Positions 35,602 through 41,529 of a DNA stretch of 41,529 bases are shown piece by piece; within the stretch, counting starts at the first letter, position 1; every line of letters starts with the position of its first letter. Position numbers and translations under genes: made by a program. The notes beneath the pieces were generated by a model. The model searched no databases, was not told the DNA's origin, and was given only the letters and a program-made list of their open reading frames with translations. Where the stretch lies: contig JAJRDU010000274.1 of assembly GCA_028748685.1 (NCBI GenBank), positions 1 to 41,529 of the forward strand, read 5' to 3'. The stretch is from Methylococcaceae bacterium (GTDB taxonomy: Bacteria > Pseudomonadota > Gammaproteobacteria > Methylococcales > Methylomonadaceae).

Positions 35602-36576
35602 GTGACTGATACATCTAACTGCACCCAAGCTCATCGAGATCAGGCTATCGCTTGGTTGCTGCGCTTGCGCGACGCGCCGGCAGACACTTTGCTGGAACAG
35701 GCTTTTGCCGAATGGCTGGCGGCCAATCCCGCTCATCCGCTTGCCTACCAACAAGCGGAGGCACAATGGGCGTGGATGGACGCGTTTAAGGGACAGGGCT
35801 TTCGGGCGCGGGATGAGGCTTTGCGCTATAGACCGCCGGTTCACAAGCCTCTATGGCGGGGTTTGGCCGGCTACGGCATGGCCGCGACCGTGCTGTTGGG
35901 GGTAGGCTGGGCCATGTTTTCGCCGCAGGGTTGGTATGGATTGCCCCGCAGCTATGGCACCGATAAAGGCCAAAGGCAATCCCTGGCCTTATCCGATGGC
36001 TCCCATCTGGAGTTGAACACCGATACGGAGGTCAGGGTGCATTTCAATCATCACCAACGCCATGTCGATTTGGTGCGCGGCGAAGCCTTCTTTGAAGTCG
36101 GCCACGACGTGGAACGGCCATTTACCGTGCATGTCGGCAATGTCCTGATTCGCGACATCGGCACCGCTTTTGATGTCTACAAGCAATCCGGGCAAATCAG
36201 CGTGGCGGTGCGGGAAGGCGTCGTGGAAATGGAAGGCCAGGGCGAGCGCCGGGAAGTAAGCGCCGGCCAGCAATTGGCTTACGATAACGGTGGCCGTTTC
36301 GTTGAAGTATCGCAAGCGGATATAGCATCGGCTACCGCCTGGCGGCAGGGTCTCCTGCTATTCCGCGGCCGCAGGCTGGCAGAGGTACTTGCGGAGATAG
36401 GCCGCTACCACGACGTCGACATCCGCTTGCCCGATCCCAAACTCGCGGACTTGCGCGTCAACGGCAGCTTTCGCACCGAACAACTGGATAATATGCTCAA
36501 CGCCGTCGCCACGCTGCTGCCGGTTAATGTTAAGCGTATCGGCGAGAAGGAGATCGTGTTGGAGGCGGCCAGATAG
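35602..36576 (+). CDS. fecR: FecR-type anti-sigma factor / signal transducer
   Basis: FecR spans the inner membrane, holds or activates the sigma factor, and contacts the receptor's signalling domain in the periplasm. The 324-aa protein begins with the DUF4880-like cytoplasmic domain (AIAWLLRLRDAPADTLLEQAFAEWLAANPAHPLAYQQAEAQW), followed by a membrane helix (GMAATVLLGVGWAMF, ~residue 92-106) and the FecR domain (QSLALSDGSHLELNTDTEVRVHF...RGEAFFEVGHDVERPFTVHVG...IGTAFDVY). The C terminus (LAEVLAEIGRYHDVDIRLPDPKLADLRVNGSF) is the STN-like part. The start is GTG 35602, 70 bp after fecI. Confidence 0.94.
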   Translation: MTDTSNCTQAHRDQAIAWLLRLRDAPADTLLEQAFAEWLAANPAHPLAYQQAEAQWAWMDAFKGQGFRARDEALRYRPPVHKPLWRGLAGYGMAATVLLGVGWAMFSPQGWYGLPRSYGTDKGQRQSLALSDGSHLELNTDTEVRVHFNHHQRHVDLVRGEAFFEVGHDVERPFTVHVGNVLIRDIGTAFDVYKQSGQISVAVREGVVEMEGQGERREVSAGQQLAYDNGGRFVEVSQADIASATAWRQGLLLFRGRRLAEVLAEIGRYHDVDIRLPDPKLADLRVNGSFRTEQLDNMLNAVATLLPVNVKRIGEKEIVLEAAR

Positions 36577-36743
36577 GGCGAATTCGCTACGCGCTCTTAC
36601 GGGTCATTCGCCCAGGGTTACATAAATTCGCCCCCTGCAAGGTTTGCAAAACGCTGAATTGAAAAAAATTGGCCTTTGTTGGCGGCTTTTAAAACCTCCC
36701 GCGTCTATGCCCATGAACCCTTAAAACAATGGAGACATGGAGC

Positions 36744-39182
36744 ATGACATTGAAGATGAAACGGCTGGCGGTTGCAATGACGCTGATTTCCGCGCAAGCC
36801 TACGCCGACGACGGCAAACACCACTTCGACATTCCCGCGCAAAATCTGGCTTCGGCGCTGCAACAACTGGCGAATCAATCCGGCGCTGCGATGCTGTATG
36901 CCGAACACAGCGCCGCCGGCAAGACCAGTCCGGTTTTGAAAGGCGATTACACCATCGAGGAAGCCATCCGCAAGTTGCTGACTGGCAGCGGCCTGACTTA
37001 TAGCATCGATGGCGACGGCACGGTGACATTGAGACCGGTTTCAAGCGCGAACGATGCGACCACGTTAGGCGCGGTGACGGTGACCGGGCAAGCCGTCTAT
37101 GATGCCAAAGACCCTTACAACCCAGACTACGTCCTGCCCAACGCTACCGCCGGCACCAAAACCGATACGCCAATCATGGAAACGCCGCTGAACGTACAGG
37201 TGATTTCCAAGCAGGTGATGAAGGATCAGCAAGTCGTCAATCTCGATCAGGCCCTGAAAAATGTCAGCGGCGTGACGGTAGTCGGCAACGCGGCGGATGC
37301 CGCTTTTGACGGCGGCCTGCTGCAATCCGTCGTGTTACGCGGCTTCGAATCGCAGTTCTTTTTCCGCAACGGTTTTCGATTGCAACAGGGAGCCGCGAGC
37401 CGGGCGATGGCCAACGTGGAATCGGTTGAGGTGCTGAAAGGTCCGGCGGCTATTCTATACGGCATGGTCGAGCCAGGCGGCATGGTCAACGTCATCACCA
37501 AGCAGCCGCTGGAGACACCGTACTATGCCTTGAATCAGCAGTTCGGTTCCTTCGATTTTTATCGCACGACGATCGATGCCACGGGGCCGGTCACCAACAA
37601 CAAGGATTTGCTGTACCGGATGAATATGTCCTATCAGAACAGCGGTTCGTTTCGCCAATTCGTCGATAAGGAAGATGTGTTTCTGGCGCCGGTTTTGAAG
37701 TGGAATATCAGCCCAAAAACCCAGGCAAGCTTCGAGCTGGAGTACGACCATAATCACTTCGGCGCCGATTCGGCCATCATGCCGATGCTAAACGGAAAAA
37801 CCACCAATATCCCGCGCAGCCGCAATTATGGGGAATATTCGCCGGCAACCACCGAGAGCGTTTTCGGCGGATTCACGTTGGCGCATCAGTTCAACGACGA
37901 CTGGTCGATCAAGCAACGCTTTTCGATCAATCAACAACATAATCACCAACCCAAATTTCTGCTCCGTAATGGCGTCACAGACAACGATATTCACCGCTTT
38001 GGCGCCGGATGGGACTTTCAATACAATACTTACTCCAGCAATATCGACTTGACCGGACATTTCAACACATTTGGCTTAAAACATACCTTGCTGTTGGGGG
38101 GCGATTACTATCACCTGCATACTAAAAAAGCTACGTCCTATTCGCTTGACAGTAGTAGCGGTACCTTTTACGAGTCGACCATTAACTTATTCAATCCGGT
38201 TCATCCGGGCTCGCCCTTACCCATGTTTCCGTCCAGCTTGCTCGCGAACGATACCGATCAATACGGTGCTTACATTCAGGATCAGATCAAGTTGCCATAC
38301 GGTTTTCATGTCATGGGCGGCATTCGCTATCAAAACCTGCATCAAGCGAGTACGGACGAATTTAACCCTGGCGCGGACAGCGCCCAGTCACAAGACGCCG
38401 TCACGCCTCGGGTTGGCATGTTATGGCAACCGCAAAGCTGGCTCAGTCTTTACGCCAACTATGTCGAGAGTTTCGGCGCGAATACCGGAATTGTGTATCC
38501 TAACAAAGTGGCTCCGGCGTCCAGCGCCGAACAGTATGAAGGCGGCATCAAAACCGAGTTCTTCGACGGCAGATTACGCGCCAATTTGGCCTACTACGAT
38601 TTGACCAAAACCAACATTCCTTCCAGCGATCCCGATCCCGCTCATCAGAATTATGTCATCGTCACTGGTGCCGCTAGGAGCCGTGGGCCGGAATTGGATA
38701 TCAGCGGTGAAATCCTGCCGGGCTGGAACATGATCGCCACTTATGCCTATACCGACGTGCGGGTGATCAAAACCAATGCCAATAATGAACCGGCTCGAAA
38801 TGGCACCGTAGCGGTAGGTTCGCGTTATTTCAACGTGCCGCGCAATACCGCCTGCTACTGGAATACCTATGAATTTCGGGATAGCGACTTGAAAGGTCTG
38901 AAATTGGGTGGAGGCGTAACCTTGCGAGATGGCCAAACCGGATGCTGCGATGTGCCCGCCGCAACCATTCCAGGCTATGCGACGGTCGATCTGTTGGCCG
39001 CTTATAGCGTGAAAGTCGCTGGCGCTAAAATCACCACACAACTGAATATCAACAATCTGCTGGACAAACGTTATTACACCGGACTGCTGTCATCCGGCGC
39101 CAATAGCCCGAGCTATAGTCTGGCAACCATAGACTTTGGCCAGCCACGTAGCGTGATAGGATCGATCAACATTCAATATTAA
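36744..39182 (+). CDS. TonB-dependent siderophore receptor with N-terminal signalling (STN) domain
   Basis: This outer-membrane receptor (812 aa) should take up a ferric siderophore or similar ligand using TonB energy and also signal to FecR. After a signal peptide (ending ISAQAYA) comes the STN signalling domain (FDIPAQNLASALQQLANQSGAAMLYAE...GDGTVTLRP, ~residues 28-95). A TonB-box/plug region follows (TLGAVTVTGQAV; PLNVQVISKQVMKDQQVVNLDQALKNVSGV; VEVLKGPAAILYGMVEPGGMVNVITKQP). The beta barrel runs to SVIGSINIQY, a C-terminal aromatic residue. Of the three nearby starts, ATG 36744 fits best with GGAG nine bases before it; the track uses 36729. The substrate cannot be named. Confidence 0.94.
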   Translation: MTLKMKRLAVAMTLISAQAYADDGKHHFDIPAQNLASALQQLANQSGAAMLYAEHSAAGKTSPVLKGDYTIEEAIRKLLTGSGLTYSIDGDGTVTLRPVSSANDATTLGAVTVTGQAVYDAKDPYNPDYVLPNATAGTKTDTPIMETPLNVQVISKQVMKDQQVVNLDQALKNVSGVTVVGNAADAAFDGGLLQSVVLRGFESQFFFRNGFRLQQGAASRAMANVESVEVLKGPAAILYGMVEPGGMVNVITKQPLETPYYALNQQFGSFDFYRTTIDATGPVTNNKDLLYRMNMSYQNSGSFRQFVDKEDVFLAPVLKWNISPKTQASFELEYDHNHFGADSAIMPMLNGKTTNIPRSRNYGEYSPATTESVFGGFTLAHQFNDDWSIKQRFSINQQHNHQPKFLLRNGVTDNDIHRFGAGWDFQYNTYSSNIDLTGHFNTFGLKHTLLLGGDYYHLHTKKATSYSLDSSSGTFYESTINLFNPVHPGSPLPMFPSSLLANDTDQYGAYIQDQIKLPYGFHVMGGIRYQNLHQASTDEFNPGADSAQSQDAVTPRVGMLWQPQSWLSLYANYVESFGANTGIVYPNKVAPASSAEQYEGGIKTEFFDGRLRANLAYYDLTKTNIPSSDPDPAHQNYVIVTGAARSRGPELDISGEILPGWNMIATYAYTDVRVIKTNANNEPARNGTVAVGSRYFNVPRNTACYWNTYEFRDSDLKGLKLGGGVTLRDGQTGCCDVPAATIPGYATVDLLAAYSVKVAGAKITTQLNINNLLDKRYYTGLLSSGANSPSYSLATIDFGQPRSVIGSINIQY

Positions 39183-39512
39183 CCGCGTTTCGCGGATCAG
39201 GGTCTGCAATCGTGACCTGAACGTTTCAAACCAATTTTTCAACTTGCACGGGTTGGGGTTTTCAACCCCGATCTGAACGTTTGGCATAAGACCGATATTA
39301 TCCAGCTAAAGCATTTCGGCTGAGGTAAATACCCCGTCCAGCCAGATTAATAGGCGTGCGTCACGTGGGCTCCTTTTACGGAGCGGTTACAGAATACCAC
39401 TACGGTAAATTACACATTTTTTCGCACAGGGTGGGGATTTAGCGGTTTCATTCGTCTTAACCGATATGATCCCGAATCAGCTTTCCAATCATCCCACTTC
39501 ATCTTTGTATTG
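39183..39512. other. 330-bp region after the receptor, hairpins only
   Basis: No gene was supported. It contains a small hairpin GGGGTT-ttc-AACCCC (39255-39269), a GCTCC-ttttac-GGAGC hairpin near 39370-39385, and two related phrases with ctgaacgttt (about 39217 and 39273). The first hairpin may help end receptor transcription, but it lacks a T run. No clear promoter for the efflux genes was identified. Confidence 0.4.
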
Positions 39513-40934
39513 ATGTCCGCCAGACGCAAACACCTCAAGGCTAATCTTGTTGCGTTACTGCTCGTGTTCGCGGCCGGTTGCTCCACCGTGCCGGAGCGGG
39601 ACGCCAAGCGGCTCGATATGCCCGTGCCGGCTCGATGGGCCAGCGATGGCGGTTTTGCCGATCAGGCTTCCACCGCCTGGCTGGAAGCCTTCGCCGATTC
39701 TAAGCTTACTGTGCTGGTGCGGGATGGTTTGGCCGCCAACTTCGACTTGAAAGCCGCCGCCGCCCGCGTCGATGCGGCGCGCGAACAGGCCATCATCGCC
39801 GGCGCGCCTCGCTGGCCGCAGTTGTATTTTGCACCCGGCTACCTGCGCGGCAAGGACAGCAGCGGGGAAGCCGGCGCGTTCAGCGCGCTATTCAATCTGG
39901 GGTGGGAGCTGGATGTCTGGGGCAGGATCAAGGCCACGCAGCAAGCGACTGCGCGGGAGGCCGATGCGGTTGAAGGTGATTACCGGGCCGCGCAACTGTC
40001 GCTGGCGGCGCGCATCGCCCAGGCCTATTTCGATTTGACCGAGGCGCAATTGCAGGCCAGTGTGGCCGAGCAATCGGTCAAGGACAGGGGCGTGATCGCC
40101 GATCTGGTGCGCGGCCGTTTCAACAAGGGCCTGACGCGCGGCCTGGACCTGCGGCTGGTATTGACCGACCTGGCCAATGCCGAGGCGCAATTGGCTCAAA
40201 CCCGCAATGACGTGCAGATCTTAGCTCGCCGCTTGCAAAACCTGCTAGGCCGCTATCCGGACGGCAAGTGGGTGGCGTCGAACGGCGGGGCGAATGATTT
40301 CGCCGCCACATCCTCACAACTCGAACGAGCCACGGCACTGCCAGAACCTCCCAAGGCGTTGGCAGCCGGCTTACCGGCGGAATTGCTGGAGCGGCGGCCG
40401 GACATCGTTGCCGCCTTCACGCGCCTGCGCGCAGCCGATTCTCGTTTGGAAAGCGCCGAGAAGGCCTTGTTGCCGCGAGTGACGCTGACGGCGGCCGGTG
40501 GTACCAGCAGTCCGGCATTGACCGAGATGGTCGATCCGCGCATGGTAGCCTGGAATCTGGCGGCCGGCCTGGCGCAGCCGCTGTTTACCGGCGACCGTCT
40601 GCAAGGCGAGATTCGCTTCAACGAAGCCAAGGTCAAGGAAGCCTACAATCAATATCAAAGCGTGGCGCTGAATGCCTTCCGCGAGGTCGAGCAGGCGCTG
40701 GCCGCCGAGGCCTGGTTGCGCAATCAGGAACGGGCCTTGCGCGAAGCCGTCGAGCAGACCGCTGCCAGCCGCAAGTTGGCGGTGTATTCCTACCGGCAGG
40801 GCCTGATCGAAATCCTTACCCTGCTCGACAGTTACCGCAGCACGCTGAATGCGCAAAGCGCCCATTTGGCCGTGCAACGGCAATTGCTGAACAATCGTAT
40901 CAATCTTTATCTGGCCTTGGGCGGTGCCGTTTGA
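39513..40934 (+). CDS. RND efflux outer-membrane lipoprotein (NodT/OprM type)
   Basis: This 473-aa protein is the outer-membrane channel subunit of a tripartite efflux pump. It has a lipoprotein signal (LLLVFAAGCSTVP) and the two-fold repeated OEP domain of long helices and short beta strands (e.g. LSLAARIAQAYFDLTEAQLQASVAEQSVKDRG and VALNAFREVEQALAAEAWLRNQERALREAV), with LPAELLERRPDIVAAFTRLRAADSRLESAEKALLPRVTLTAAGG characteristic of the NodT subfamily. Start is ATG 39513; the track's TTG at 39510 adds one residue. The next gene overlaps its stop by four bases and encodes the adaptor. The pump subunit is presumably beyond the window, so the substrate is unknown. Confidence 0.94.
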   Translation: MSARRKHLKANLVALLLVFAAGCSTVPERDAKRLDMPVPARWASDGGFADQASTAWLEAFADSKLTVLVRDGLAANFDLKAAAARVDAAREQAIIAGAPRWPQLYFAPGYLRGKDSSGEAGAFSALFNLGWELDVWGRIKATQQATAREADAVEGDYRAAQLSLAARIAQAYFDLTEAQLQASVAEQSVKDRGVIADLVRGRFNKGLTRGLDLRLVLTDLANAEAQLAQTRNDVQILARRLQNLLGRYPDGKWVASNGGANDFAATSSQLERATALPEPPKALAAGLPAELLERRPDIVAAFTRLRAADSRLESAEKALLPRVTLTAAGGTSSPALTEMVDPRMVAWNLAAGLAQPLFTGDRLQGEIRFNEAKVKEAYNQYQSVALNAFREVEQALAAEAWLRNQERALREAVEQTAASRKLAVYSYRQGLIEILTLLDSYRSTLNAQSAHLAVQRQLLNNRINLYLALGGAV

Positions 40935-41529
40935 ATCTGCAACAATCGAGCTTGAAAATCCTGGCGCCGATACTGGTGTTGCTGGCGGCGGCCGGCACGG
41001 CCTGGGCGATCGTCGCTCTACGGCCCGAGACCGTTCAACGGTCCGAACAACCCAACACACCCAAGGTCAATGTCATCCGCGTCGAACCACAAACCTTGAA
41101 ACTGAATGTATTTTCGCAAGGCGTGGTAGCGCCACGCGAAGAAATCGACTTAGTCTCGGAAGTGGCCGGCAAAGTCGTGCAGGTGCACCCGGCCATGGTG
41201 GCCGGTGGCTTTTTCGCCGCCAACGAATTGTTGCTGACCATCGATACCCGCGATTACGATTACGCCATCGCCGCCGCCGAAGCGCAAATCGCCGAAGCCC
41301 GGCGTGTGCTGATCAACGAGCAGGCCCAGGTCGAACAGGCCAAGAGCGAATGGCAGGCGCTGGGCGAAGGCGAGCCGACCGACTTGGCGCTCCGCAAACC
41401 GCAACTGGCCGAGGCGGAAGCCAAGTTACATGCCGCCAAGGCCGATCTGGCCAAGGCCAAACTCAACCGCGAACGCTGCGAACTCAGGGCACCATTTGCC
41501 GGCCGGGTAATCAGTAAACAGGCGGGACT
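40931..41529 (+). CDS. RND efflux periplasmic adaptor subunit, partial
   Basis: This gene is open to the window edge and therefore missing from the ORF track; the track ORF 40924..41517 is a shadow. TTG at 40931 overlaps the outer-membrane gene's stop (TTGA). Translation gives LNLQQSSLKILAPILVLLAAAGTAWAIVAL, a membrane anchor, then KVNVIRVEPQTLKLNVFSQGVVAPREEIDLVSEVAGKVVQVHPAMVAGGFFAANELLLTIDTRDYDYAIAAAEAQIAEA, a typical HlyD/AcrA-type barrel-lipoyl domain. A long helical hairpin rich in A, E and K follows, and the lipoyl segment returns at RCELRAPFAGRVISK. About 199 codons are seen; the C-terminal beta-barrel and the pump gene lie outside. Confidence 0.9.
   Translation, partial: MNLQQSSLKILAPILVLLAAAGTAWAIVALRPETVQRSEQPNTPKVNVIRVEPQTLKLNVFSQGVVAPREEIDLVSEVAGKVVQVHPAMVAGGFFAANELLLTIDTRDYDYAIAAAEAQIAEARRVLINEQAQVEQAKSEWQALGEGEPTDLALRKPQLAEAEAKLHAAKADLAKAKLNRERCELRAPFAGRVISKQAG

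Noticed and set aside
40924-41517. 197-aa plus-strand ORF at the right edge
   Set aside because: Out of frame with the true adaptor gene that begins at 40931; its Arg- and Gly-rich translation has no domain.

Overview
The window looks like chromosomal DNA of a gammaproteobacterium with moderate to fairly high G+C. Gene content (LptF/LptG, PepA-HolC, RsmI/LpoA/YraN/DiaA) and the many short repeats suggest a methanotroph of the Methylomonas/Methylococcales type. That placement is inference: no methane-oxidation gene is in view.

Layout. (1) 265-7409: a split tryptophan locus. trpE and trpG overlap. They are separated from trpD by a compact vsr / C5-methyltransferase / Eco29kI-like GIY-YIG endonuclease cassette, an antitoxin-like remnant and an HI0933-type flavoprotein. 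trpC does not follow trpD. (2) 7808-8236: a solitary fliW. (3) 8310-12308, minus strand: pcnB-folK-panB-panC-panD, with 4-bp overlaps between the first three genes. pcnB appears to start at an ATT codon. (4) 12566-13662: a small membrane protein, an RDD protein whose 5' end overlaps a perfect hairpin, and a secreted small protein. (5) 13712-15914, minus: lptF-lptG (LPS export permeases), divergent from pepA-holC. (6) 18042-23901, minus: a hybrid histidine kinase, an HD-GYP response regulator (4-bp overlap) and a Uma2 protein. (7) 23988-27650: rsmI, divergent from lpoA-yraN-diaA/gmhA, the usual gammaproteobacterial cluster. (8) 27651-28900: palindromic repeats and murI. (9) 28881-30068: an unrecognised lipoprotein. 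(10) 30326-34713: an arsenic operon arsR-arsC-arsD-arsA-acr3, in which ArsD carries an inserted carboxymuconolactone decarboxylase/AhpD-like domain. (11) 35004-39182: fecI-fecR-TonB-dependent receptor. (12) 39513-end: outer-membrane lipoprotein of an RND efflux pump, then the adaptor subunit, cut by the window edge and absent from the ORF track.

How the genes work together. The ars operon should sense arsenite (ArsR), reduce arsenate (ArsC), pass As(III) from ArsD to the ArsA ATPase, and export it through Acr3. FecI/FecR/receptor form a surface-signalled uptake unit, most likely for a siderophore. The kinase and HD-GYP protein form a phosphorelay that should end in cyclic-di-GMP breakdown. 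The pan genes supply both branches of pantothenate synthesis.

No tRNA, rRNA, CRISPR array or intact insertion sequence was recognised. The most unusual items are the ArsD-CMD fusion, the ATT start of pcnB, the restriction-modification cassette between near-identical short repeats inside the trp locus, and the hairpin at the start of the RDD gene.
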